DNA from: UBA11869 sp964544965
Lineage (GTDB): Bacteria > Pseudomonadota > Gammaproteobacteria > Eutrophobiales > Eutrophobiaceae
Length of the DNA: 24,313 nucleotides
NCBI GenBank assembly: GCA_964544965.1
Contig: CAZJED010000021.1
Location: 1-24,313, forward strand
Direction: 5' to 3'
Each line of letters starts with the position of its first letter. The stretch's first letter is position 1. The notes beneath the pieces were generated by a model. It ran no database searches and was not told the origin of the DNA. It was given only the letters and a program-made list of their open reading frames with translations. Made by a program: the position numbers and the translations under genes. Shown here one piece after another: positions 16,732 to 23,906 of the stretch.

Positions 16732-17328
16732 CTATATAACCTTTCTATCATCAAGCGCATGCACGATAGTCATGCTGTTAACAAATTCAAGTTCCCCTCC
16801 CATTGGAACCCCATGCGCAATCCGGGTTACTTTTAAACTACGTGCTTTAACCATCTCGCTTATGTAATGCGCGGTTGCTTCGCCTTCAACTGTAGTATTG
16901 GTTGCTAAAATTACTTCCTTCAAATCTTCATCGCCTAATAAAGTCTCAAATTGGTCAAGACCAATATCATCTGGACCAATACCATCTAATGGTGATAGAT
17001 GACCAAGTAAAACAAAATAAATGCCTCTAAAATTTGCCTCTTCAATTGCATCAACATCTGAAGGATTTTCAACCACACAAATTACGCTAGTATCTCTCTT
17101 TTTATCTACACATATATGACATAATTTATTCTCAGAAAAATTTCTGCAACGCTCACAGTTACCAATCTTTTCCATTGCATCCATCATTATTTCTGAAAGA
17201 TGCCTGGCACCATCACGATCACGTTGTAAAAGATAATGCGCAATCCGTTGGGCAGATTTTTTACCAATGCCGGGCATGCATCGCAATGCCTCGACTAATT
17301 TTTCTAATAATGATTGTTCGTTCGCCAA
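16732..17328 (-). CDS. recR: Recombination mediator protein RecR
   Basis: Acts with RecO (and RecF) to load RecA onto SSB-coated single-stranded DNA in gap repair. The helix-hairpin-helix MPGIGKKSAQRIAHYLL is at residues 18-34, followed by a four-Cys zinc site (C58, C61, C70, C73) and a Toprim domain with ICVVENPSDVDAIE, TNTTVEGEATAHYI and the C-terminal RIAHGVPMGGELEF. Length 198 is typical. The start is TTG at 17328; the first in-frame ATG would remove the start of the helix-hairpin-helix. It lies 19 bp after ybaB, the standard dnaX-ybaB-recR order. Confidence 0.96.
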   Translation of the reverse strand: MANEQSLLEKLVEALRCMPGIGKKSAQRIAHYLLQRDRDGARHLSEIMMDAMEKIGNCERCRNFSENKLCHICVDKKRDTSVICVVENPSDVDAIEEANFRGIYFVLLGHLSPLDGIGPDDIGLDQFETLLGDEDLKEVILATNTTVEGEATAHYISEMVKARSLKVTRIAHGVPMGGELEFVNSMTIVHALDDRKVI

Positions 17329-17347
17329 TGAAATAAATTTCTAAAAA

Positions 17348-17671
17348 TTAAAATGGAAGTTTAATACCTGAAGGCAATCCCATGCTTGAGGTAACATTTG
17401 ACATTCTTTCTTTTGTAACGTCATCCACTCGCTGATTTGCATCATTAATAGCAACTACGATTAGATCTTCAAGCATTTCTTTATCATCTTTCATTACGCT
17501 TTCATCAATTTCCACTCGATTAACCTGATGCTTACCATTCATTGTTATCTTAACCATATCACCACCAGACCGGCCTATAACCTCGGTTTTAGCAAGTTCC
17601 TTTTTTACTTTTTCCATATTAGCCTGCATTTCCTGAGCTTGCTTCATGATATTGCCAATTCCACCTTTCAT
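17348..17671 (-). CDS. ybaB: YbaB/EbfC nucleoid-associated DNA-binding protein
   Basis: A small dimeric protein that binds DNA without strong sequence preference and influences nucleoid structure and gene expression. The 107 residues show the family pattern: MKGGIGNIMKQAQEMQANMEKVKKELA helix at the N-terminus, the VIGRSGGDMVKITMNGKHQVNRVEID strands, DLIVVAINDANQRVDD helix, and the tail MGLPSGIKLPF (typically GxxLPGMKLPF). The ATG has AAGGA eight bases upstream. It sits between dnaX and recR, with gaps of 32 and 19 bp. (Motifs quoted here are described in parts; the key residues are the Gly pair in RSGGD and the terminal KLPF.). Confidence 0.94.
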   Translation of the reverse strand: MKGGIGNIMKQAQEMQANMEKVKKELAKTEVIGRSGGDMVKITMNGKHQVNRVEIDESVMKDDKEMLEDLIVVAINDANQRVDDVTKERMSNVTSSMGLPSGIKLPF

Positions 17672-17703
17672 TTTAATGTTTCCTTAAAAATAATGAATAA
17701 ATT

Positions 17704-19293
17704 CTATTGCGATTGTATTGAATCCTGATCTATTGTTGCATCAAACGTATCTACCAAAGATTTCACATCCGAATCATTCTTCACTATTTCTTTAGCTGAA
17801 TTTTTTAATTCTTTTTTAATCCTAATATCCGCTTCAGACGGGGATTCGGTGTCAGAGTCCTCAATTTTAATAATTAATTGTATATCTGAGCCTAACTTCC
17901 TCTTAACAGCATCCTTGAAACGTTTCTCTAAACTTTCGTTTAACAAAAATTTGGAAGATGGTGTAAGCGATAATTCAATCTTATTTTTATCCTGAAATTT
18001 TAAAACACAATTACGTGCAAGTTCATTTACTAAGCCTTCTAATTCCATTTCACTAATCATTCTTTCCCAGATATTGCCTGAAGTATCGTCATGTTTAGGC
18101 CCGGTTCTGGGATGCTGGTCTTGATTTTTAACACCCGTATCTATTCTCTCATCACTTGGCTCTTGTAATGATTTAGTTATCTGTTTTTTTTTAACTTCTT
18201 CATCCACTTCAATTGGATTGAATGCCAGCATTCGAATCATAATCATTTCTAATCCAGTTTTTGCATCTGGCGAGAAATATAAATCTTTACGTCCCATAAT
18301 TCCTATTTGGTAATAAAGCTGCACATCTTCTTTCGTCATTGAATTGGCGAATTCAACTAAGCGTTTATCCTTTTTTAATATATTTTTAGAATCCTCCGGC
18401 AATAACTGAATAATAGCTATCTTTTGTAATAAGCTTAATAATTCTGACAATAAAAAATCGTAATCTGGATTTTGCAGTGAAATCTTTTCAATTGTATCTA
18501 ATAAAGTTTCTGAATCTGAATCGATTAAAGATTGCATGAGACCATTCAAAGCTTCATTATCTATTGTACCTATCAACATGCGCACTTCCGATTCCTTAAG
18601 CGCACCATTGCCGTATGCAATTGCTTGATCTAACAAACTTAAAGCATCCCGCATACTGCCAAATGCGCTATGCGCAATCAACTCCGCTGATGGTTTATCA
18701 AAAATAATATTTTCAGCATTTAAGATCTTTTCAATTTGTTTATTGATTTGATCGGCTGTTAAATGATTTAAATTAAACTGCAGACAACGGGATAGAATTG
18801 TAATTGGAATTTTTTTATTCTCTGTTGTTGCAAAGACAAATTTAACATGTTCTGGTGGTTCTTCGAGTGTCTTTAATAATGCGGCAAAACTATGTTTGGA
18901 AAACATATGAACCTCGTCAATTAAGTAGACTTTGTATCTTCCAATTGTTGGCGCAAATGCAACGTTCTCTAACAAATCTCTGGTATCTTCAACTCCTGTG
19001 CGCGAGGCAGCATCAACTTCAAACAAATCAACAAATCTTCCTTCATCGACTGCAATACAAGTATCGCATGTGTTACAAGGTTTTGAGCTGACTCCTTTTT
19101 CACAATTTAAGCATTTCGCCAAGATTCTCGCTAATGTAGTCTTGCCCACGCCTCGTGTACCAGTAAAGAGATACGCGTGATGTAGACGATTTTGGTCTAA
19201 TGCATTAGATAACGCCTTCAAAACATGTGATTGACCAACCATGTCTTCAAACGTTTTAGGTCGCCACTTACGGGCAAGTACCTGATAACTCAT
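17704..19293 (-). CDS. dnaX: DNA polymerase III subunits gamma and tau
   Basis: The AAA+ motor subunit of the clamp loader; tau also tethers the polymerase core and the DnaB helicase. Walker A is GTRGVGKTT (45-53), the zinc module has C64, C73, C76 and C79, Walker B is LIDEVH (124-129), and the arginine finger lies in LSRCLQFN. Domains I-III end near residue 365, followed by tau-specific sequence to 529, shorter than E. coli tau (643). Codons 368-370 form an uninterrupted A9 run with stops close by in both other frames, so a gamma form of 371-373 residues is likely (listed separately). ATG 19293 has a weak ribosome site. Confidence 0.96.
   Translation of the reverse strand: MSYQVLARKWRPKTFEDMVGQSHVLKALSNALDQNRLHHAYLFTGTRGVGKTTLARILAKCLNCEKGVSSKPCNTCDTCIAVDEGRFVDLFEVDAASRTGVEDTRDLLENVAFAPTIGRYKVYLIDEVHMFSKHSFAALLKTLEEPPEHVKFVFATTENKKIPITILSRCLQFNLNHLTADQINKQIEKILNAENIIFDKPSAELIAHSAFGSMRDALSLLDQAIAYGNGALKESEVRMLIGTIDNEALNGLMQSLIDSDSETLLDTIEKISLQNPDYDFLLSELLSLLQKIAIIQLLPEDSKNILKKDKRLVEFANSMTKEDVQLYYQIGIMGRKDLYFSPDAKTGLEMIMIRMLAFNPIEVDEEVKKKQITKSLQEPSDERIDTGVKNQDQHPRTGPKHDDTSGNIWERMISEMELEGLVNELARNCVLKFQDKNKIELSLTPSSKFLLNESLEKRFKDAVKRKLGSDIQLIIKIEDSDTESPSEADIRIKKELKNSAKEIVKNDSDVKSLVDTFDATIDQDSIQSQ
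18149..18192 (-). promoter_or_regulatory. Probable slippage site in dnaX producing the short gamma subunit
   Basis: The coding strand has nine consecutive A residues (18192-18184) as codons 368-370 (GTT AAA AAA AAA CAG). Shifting by -1, or adding one A, gives AAA ACA GAT AAC TAA, ending at 18173 after residue 373. Shifting by +1, or losing one A, gives AAC AGA TAA, ending at 18177 after residue 371. Either event cuts the protein at the end of clamp-loader domain III. A weak hairpin, TCATTAC (18171-18165) with GTGATGA (18155-18149), follows. Thermus dnaX uses an A9 run for transcriptional slippage; E. coli uses ribosomal frameshifting on AAAAAAG. Which mechanism applies here cannot be told from sequence. 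Confidence 0.6.
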
Positions 19294-19337
19294 AGTAAGA
19301 TTAAATCATTATTAAAATTATTGTGTGCTTAACCAAC

Positions 19338-19365
19338 ATAATACAGGAGGAATTATTCTCGGCAA
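19338..19365 (-). promoter_or_regulatory. Candidate promoter of dnaX
   Basis: On the minus strand, -35 TTGCCG (19365-19360), a 16-bp spacer and -10 TATTAT (19343-19338) would start transcription near 19331, about 38 nt before the dnaX ATG and downstream of the ffs gene. No terminator was seen between ffs and dnaX, so read-through from the ffs promoter is also possible. Confidence 0.4.
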
Positions 19366-19396
19366 ATATAAGATAAATTATAATTTTTTTATTGGC

Positions 19397-19508
19397 GGTG
19401 GCCCATACCATTCTAACCTCGGCACACACGTCCACTGCTGCCGCTGCTCCTTTTCAGGCCTGACGGGGTTCACAATATAATGTCGCGAGAAGTCCGGCAT
19501 AAGCCACC
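19397..19508 (-). ncRNA. ffs: 4.5S RNA (bacterial small SRP RNA)
   Basis: The RNA of the signal recognition particle, which binds Ffh and targets membrane proteins co-translationally. The two ends form a 13-bp helix, with 5' GGTGGCTTATGCC (19508-19496) pairing with 3' GGTATGGGCCACC (19409-19397). The conserved domain IV follows: the apical stem GTCAGGCCU-GAAA-AGG and the asymmetric-loop sequence AGCAG, then the other strand ending with GTGTGCCGAGG, equivalent to E. coli GTGTGCCGGGA. The tetraloop is GAAA rather than the E. coli GGAA; both are GNRA loops. About 112 nt, close to E. coli (114). The exact ends are estimated from the pairing, and no typical terminator follows. Confidence 0.93.
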
Positions 19509-19524
19509 ATAAAATTTAATATTC

Positions 19525-19533
19525 AGTATAACA
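19525..19533 (-). promoter_or_regulatory. Extended -10 promoter of ffs
   Basis: The minus strand reads TGTTATACT, an extended -10 (TG-N-TATACT), ending about 16 bases before the mature 5' end of the SRP RNA. A short 5' leader would be trimmed, as happens to 4.5S RNA in E. coli by RNase P. The -35 region (around 19548-19553, TTATAA) is weak, which is usual for extended -10 promoters. Confidence 0.5.
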
Positions 19534-19562
19534 AAGGTACTTTTTTATTATAAAAAATTAAT

Positions 19563-19596
19563 AAAAAACCCGAGAGATTATTATCTTTCGGGTTTT
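19563..19596 (-). terminator. Rho-independent terminator of aceA
   Basis: On the minus strand, AAAACCCGA-AAGAT pairs with ATCTC-TCGGGTTTT around an AATA-type loop, and the 3' arm runs into TTTTTTAT. It lies about 21 bp after the aceA stop codon and separates aceA from ffs. The opposite strand has only four T residues after the hairpin, so it should be weak in the other direction. Confidence 0.85.
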
Positions 19597-19617
19597 AAAA
19601 TAACTGATTAAATTAGA

Positions 19618-20913
19618 TTATTTTGATGCTGTATCGTCGAACTGATCCTCTTCAGTCGAACCAGTTAATGCAGTAACTGAAGACTGGCCTCCTTGTATGA
19701 CAGTTGTAACATCATCAAAATAACCGGCGCCAACCTCCTGTTGATGACTGGCAAATGTATAACCTCGTTCAGATGCTGCAAATTCCGGTTCCTGTACTTT
19801 TTCTACATATGCTGTCATACCACGACGAACATAATCATGGGTTAATTCAAACATGTTGTACCACATGTTATGAATTCCAGCTAACGTAATGAACTGGTAT
19901 TTATATCCCATTGCACCGAGTTCTTTTTGAAATTTTGCGATATCAGAATCGTTTAGATTTTTCTTCCAATTGAAAGAAGGCGAACAATTGTATGCTAACA
20001 ATTGTTCCGGATATTCTTTCTTTATCGCCTCTGCAAATTTTTTAGCTTCATCCATATCTGGTACAGCAGTCTCGCACCATAGTAAATCTGCGTATGGGGC
20101 ATAAGCTAATCCACGGGAAATAGCCTGATCGATGCCCGCTCTTGTTACATAAAACCCTTCAGCGCTTCTTTCCCCAGTAAGGAAATCTTTATCATAATCA
20201 TCCACATCAGATGTTAATAAAGCGGCTGCGTTTGCATCAGTACGTGCTAAAACAATTGTTGGAACACCCATTGTATCGGCAGCTAATCGTGCCGCAGTTA
20301 ATTTTTGAACTGCTTCTTGCGAGGGAACAAGTACTTTACCGCCCATGTGACCACATTTTTTTACTGACGCTAATTGATCTTCAAAATGAACGCCTGCAGC
20401 CCCTGCTTCAATCATATTTTTCATTAGTTCGAAAGCATTAAGTACTCCGCCAAAGCCCGCTTCAGCATCAGCAACAATTGGTACAAAAAAATCAACATCT
20501 CCAGAATCTTTTGAGGATTGAATTTCATCTGCACGCTTAAATGCATTATTTATACGTTTTACCATTGTTGGCACTGAATCAACTGCGTATAACGACTGGT
20601 CGGGGTACATAGTTTCAGAGGTGTTTCCGTCTGCTGCAACCTGCCATCCAGAAAGATAGATTGCTTTTATACCGCCTTTTACTTGTTGTACGGCCTGTCC
20701 GCCAGTAACCGCACCTAAGCAATTTACGTAATCCTCTTCATCGACAAGCTTCCAGAGTTTTTCAGCGCCACGACGTGCCAGTGTATGTTCAATTTGAACA
20801 GAACCGCGAAGTCTAACAACATCGGCAGCAGTATAATCACGTCTAACGCCCTTCCAACGAGAATTTTCTGCCCAATCCTGCTCGAGTTTCTTAATTTCTC
20901 CTTCTCTACTCAT
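19618..20913 (-). CDS. aceA: Isocitrate lyase
   Basis: Splits isocitrate into glyoxylate and succinate, the first step of the glyoxylate shunt, allowing growth on acetate or fatty acids. The catalytic motif KKCGHMGGK begins at residue 185 (nucleophile C187). Other signatures are YLSGWQVAADGNTSETMYPD (86-105), PIVADAEAGFGG (Mg-binding), LARTDANAA and LAYNCSPSFNW. Length 431 matches the E. coli-type enzyme (434). The ATG has a strong GGAGGAAG ribosome site. No malate synthase or aceK lies next to it, so aceB or glcB must be elsewhere if the shunt is complete. It reads toward ffs and ends at a clear terminator. Confidence 0.97.
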   Translation of the reverse strand: MSREGEIKKLEQDWAENSRWKGVRRDYTAADVVRLRGSVQIEHTLARRGAEKLWKLVDEEDYVNCLGAVTGGQAVQQVKGGIKAIYLSGWQVAADGNTSETMYPDQSLYAVDSVPTMVKRINNAFKRADEIQSSKDSGDVDFFVPIVADAEAGFGGVLNAFELMKNMIEAGAAGVHFEDQLASVKKCGHMGGKVLVPSQEAVQKLTAARLAADTMGVPTIVLARTDANAAALLTSDVDDYDKDFLTGERSAEGFYVTRAGIDQAISRGLAYAPYADLLWCETAVPDMDEAKKFAEAIKKEYPEQLLAYNCSPSFNWKKNLNDSDIAKFQKELGAMGYKYQFITLAGIHNMWYNMFELTHDYVRRGMTAYVEKVQEPEFAASERGYTFASHQQEVGAGYFDDVTTVIQGGQSSVTALTGSTEEDQFDDTASK

Positions 20914-21237
20914 TAAAAAACTTCCTCCATAAATTAATATTTTTATAATAATCAGTTAGTTAACAATAAATTCAAGACTCATAGTAACCAACTAGATAAT
21001 AAAAAGGCCGCATATCATGCCATTAGTTTGTAAGTCTGTGAACTCCTCAACGAAAATTTGAGGCAATATATTTCCAAAAATTCACATCAAACAGTCAAAA
21101 ATCACATAAATAACATACAAATAAGACAGATCAGCAATTGATTGCATATTTAGTAACATTTTATGTATCTTATAGTTGTAGGTTGTAGATTTTGCTGATT
21201 TAGAGACTTTATTATTGATCGGGGTTAACTTGAGCGT
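20914..21237. promoter_or_regulatory. Divergent regulatory region between aceA and clpS
   Basis: A 324-bp, very AT-rich gap with divergent genes on either side and no ORF or RNA gene that I recognise. The minus side near aceA has -10-like boxes (TATAAA 20946-20941, TATTAT 20950-20945) with a possible -35 TTGAAT (20975-20970), spacing uncertain. A perfect inverted repeat CCTCAA-(7)-TTGAGG lies at 21045-21063, and a second, GCAAT-TG-ATTGC, at 21134-21145. The second overlaps the -35 box proposed for clpS. Either could be a regulator site; neither has a T tract, so they are not terminators. Confidence 0.5.
21142..21171 (+). promoter_or_regulatory. Candidate promoter of clpS-clpA
   Basis: -35 TTGCAT (21142-21147), an 18-bp spacer and -10 TATCTT (21166-21171) would start transcription near 21178, about 60 nt before the clpS ATG. 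An alternative -10, TATAGT (21171-21176), overlaps it. The match is only moderate. Confidence 0.3.
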
Positions 21238-21558
21238 ATGGCTGAAAAAATAAATGAACACCTTGATGATGACCTGGCGGTTCAGGAAGCTAAGCCGGTT
21301 CTTAAACGACCTCCTCTATACAAAGTAATCCTAGTCAATGATGACTTTACTCCAATGGAGTTTGTTGTACACATTTTAGAATTATTTTTTTCTATTGATA
21401 GGGAGAGTGCTACACGTATCATGCTGGAAGTACACACAAAAGGAAAAGGGATATGTGGTTTATTTACACATGAAATAGCGGAAACCAAAGTTTCTCTTGT
21501 AAATGACTATTCACGTGAAAATGAACATCCGCTTCTATGTACGATGGAAAAAGCTTAA
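21238..21558 (+). CDS. clpS: ATP-dependent Clp protease adaptor ClpS
   Basis: The adaptor that recognises proteins with destabilising N-terminal residues and delivers them to ClpAP. After a flexible N-terminal tail (residues 1-25) comes the core PPLYKVILVNDDFTPMEFVV (25-44), including the N-degron pocket residues N-D-D and the following M, then the conserved VHTKGKGICGLFTHEIAETK, with the pocket His in VHTKG. Length 106 equals E. coli ClpS. The ATG has a modest upstream GAG; clpA follows after 13 bp, forming the classic clpS-clpA pair. Confidence 0.97.
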   Translation: MAEKINEHLDDDLAVQEAKPVLKRPPLYKVILVNDDFTPMEFVVHILELFFSIDRESATRIMLEVHTKGKGICGLFTHEIAETKVSLVNDYSRENEHPLLCTMEKA

Positions 21559-21571
21559 ATAAGGAAAAATC

Positions 21572-23833
21572 ATGCTTGATAGAGAATTAGAACAAACACT
21601 TAATAATTTATTTGCTGAAGCAAGAGAGCAGCGACATGAATTTATGACGATAGAGCATTTGCTTTTCGCTTTACTTAATAATGATTCGGCGACAACTGTA
21701 CTTAAAGCATGTGGTGCTAATCTAAATGGTCTACATAGTAATTTAATGAAATTTATTCAAGAGAATTCTACAATTATTAATGACATTGATGAACGAGATA
21801 CCCAACCTACAATTGGATTTCAAAGAGTTTTGCAACGCGCAGTTTTTAATGTCCAATCGTCTGGTAAAGAAGAGGTTAATGGTGTAAACGTTTTAGTTTC
21901 AATATTTGGTGAGCGTGAATCTCATGCCGTCTATTTTCTGAACCAACAAAATATTACAAAACTAGATATTACTAATTACATTTCTCACGGGATAGCAAAT
22001 ATAGATGAAGAGATTGAACTTGATATTGGTGAAATAGAAGATGAATCCTATCAGGAAAAATCGAGCGAAAATTTGCTCGACAATTATGCGGTTAACCTTA
22101 ATGAAAAAGCTTTTGAAGGGAAGATAGACCCATTAATAGGAAGACAAACTGAAGTTCAAAGAACAATTCAGGTTTTATGCAGACGTCGTAAAAACAACCC
22201 TTTGTATGTAGGTGAAGCGGGAGTTGGTAAAACAGCTATCGCTGAAGGTTTAGCAAAATTAATTGTTGATGGAGAAGTCCCTGACGTGCTAATGGATAGT
22301 GTTATATACGCACTCGATCTAGGCGCTCTATTAGCAGGTACAAAATATAGAGGTGATTTTGAGAAAAGATTAAAAAGTGTAATTTCTGAATTAAAAAAAC
22401 AACCAAATCTAATATTATTTATTGATGAGATACATACAATCATAGGTGCAGGTGCCGCAGCTGGTGGTGTCATGGATGCTTCTAATATTATCAAACCTGT
22501 TTTAGCTTCTGGTGAATTAAAATGTATAGGATCGACAACCTATCAAGAATACCGTGGTATTTTTGAAAAAGATCACGCCTTAACAAGGCGTTTTCAGAAA
22601 ATTGATGTTTCCGAACCTTCGGTTAATGAGACAGTAAAAATTCTAGAAGGGCTTAAATCAAAATTTGAAGAACACCATAGTGTTAAATATACCAAGCAGG
22701 CGTTAAAAACTGCCGCTGAATTAACCGAACGCTATATCAATGATAGACAATTACCAGATAAAGCGATTGATGTAATTGATGAAGCCGGAGCTGCGCAAAA
22801 ATTACTGGCTGAGTCAAAAAGAAAAAAGACTATTGGTGTAAATGACATTGAAAATATTGTTGCTAAAATTGCACGTATTCCATCAAAAACGGTTAGCAGT
22901 AACGATAAGAATACTATTAAAAATCTTGAACGTAACCTGAAAATGGTTGTTTTCGGGCAAGACGAAGCAATTGATATGTTAAGCAATACTATAAAGATGT
23001 CGCGATCCGGATTAGGTAACACCCAAAAACCAATCGGTAATTTCTTATTTGCAGGTCCAACTGGTGTTGGGAAAACTGAAGTTACTAGGCAGCTAGCAAT
23101 ACAAATGGGTGTTGAATTAGTTCGTTTTGATATGTCCGAATATATGGAAAGACATACTGTTTCGAGATTGATCGGAGCGCCTCCAGGATATGTAGGATTT
23201 GATCAGGGCGGCTTACTAACAGATGCAATCAACAAACAACCGCACTGTGTTCTTTTGTTTGATGAAATAGAAAAAGCAAATCCTGATGTGTTTAATTTAT
23301 TATTGCAAATTTTTGATCACGGCACATTAACCGATACTAATGGACGTAAAACAGATTTTCGGAATGTCATTATAGTTATGACAACAAATGCTGGCGCAGA
23401 TCGATTAAGCAGAGCCTCTGTTGGTTTTACACCGCAAGATCATAGTAGTGATGTTACAGAAAGTATCAAAAAAATGTTTAACCCTGAGTTTCGTAATCGT
23501 TTAGACGCAATAATTCATTTTAATCCATTAGATAAAAGAACTATCTCAAATATAGTAGATAAATTTTTAATTGAACTTGAAGCTCAACTAGATGACAAAA
23601 AAGTAACAATTGAAATTACAGAAGGCGCAAGAGAATGGTTAGCTGCTAATGGTTATGATAAAATTATGGGTGCTAGACCAATGTCGCGTTTAATCCAGAA
23701 AATAATCAAACGACCACTCGCTGAGGAACTTCTATTTGGAAAACTCATGAATGGAGGACACGTCGTCGCATCACTTGATAATAATTTAATCAAAGTGGAA
23801 GTTAAGGAAGATCAATTAGAACAAACATCTTAA
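21572..23833 (+). CDS. clpA: ATP-dependent Clp protease ATP-binding subunit ClpA
   Basis: The hexameric AAA+ unfoldase that feeds substrates, including N-degron proteins brought by ClpS, into ClpP. The Clp-N repeat domain (1-145) is followed by an acidic linker (147-165; DEEIELDIGEIEDE) and two AAA+ modules: D1 Walker A GEAGVGKTA (214-222) with Walker B LFIDEIHT, and D2 Walker A GPTGVGKTE with Walker B LLFDEIEKA. The expected ClpP-docking loop reads SVGFTPQDHSSD, with VGF in place of the IGL of E. coli. The pore motifs KYRGDFE (D1) and GYVGFD (D2) are present. Length 753 is normal and the ATG has a good AAGGA ribosome site. clpP is not in the window. Confidence 0.97.
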   Translation: MLDRELEQTLNNLFAEAREQRHEFMTIEHLLFALLNNDSATTVLKACGANLNGLHSNLMKFIQENSTIINDIDERDTQPTIGFQRVLQRAVFNVQSSGKEEVNGVNVLVSIFGERESHAVYFLNQQNITKLDITNYISHGIANIDEEIELDIGEIEDESYQEKSSENLLDNYAVNLNEKAFEGKIDPLIGRQTEVQRTIQVLCRRRKNNPLYVGEAGVGKTAIAEGLAKLIVDGEVPDVLMDSVIYALDLGALLAGTKYRGDFEKRLKSVISELKKQPNLILFIDEIHTIIGAGAAAGGVMDASNIIKPVLASGELKCIGSTTYQEYRGIFEKDHALTRRFQKIDVSEPSVNETVKILEGLKSKFEEHHSVKYTKQALKTAAELTERYINDRQLPDKAIDVIDEAGAAQKLLAESKRKKTIGVNDIENIVAKIARIPSKTVSSNDKNTIKNLERNLKMVVFGQDEAIDMLSNTIKMSRSGLGNTQKPIGNFLFAGPTGVGKTEVTRQLAIQMGVELVRFDMSEYMERHTVSRLIGAPPGYVGFDQGGLLTDAINKQPHCVLLFDEIEKANPDVFNLLLQIFDHGTLTDTNGRKTDFRNVIIVMTTNAGADRLSRASVGFTPQDHSSDVTESIKKMFNPEFRNRLDAIIHFNPLDKRTISNIVDKFLIELEAQLDDKKVTIEITEGAREWLAANGYDKIMGARPMSRLIQKIIKRPLAEELLFGKLMNGGHVVASLDNNLIKVEVKEDQLEQTS

Positions 23834-23906
23834 TTCTTTCATTAAAAACCTTTTTCGACTTAATAACTACAACCTAATATTTCATACAAAAAAGTTCATT
23901 AATTAG

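Noticed and set aside
22168..22494. 108-codon minus-strand open frame inside clpA
   Set aside because: Lies opposite the D1 Walker A region of clpA; Pro/Ala/Ser-rich translation typical of antisense shadows.
23841..23856. AAAAA-CC-TTTTT after clpA as a terminator
   Set aside because: The stem has only A-T pairs and would be too weak; no T tract follows a stable hairpin.
21179..23876. Ten-base match TAGGTTGTAG (21179-21188) and its reverse complement (23867-23876) on either side of clpS-clpA, resembling inverted flanks of a mobile unit
   Set aside because: Too short to exceed chance over this distance; no target duplication or transposase, and clpS-clpA is core and intact.
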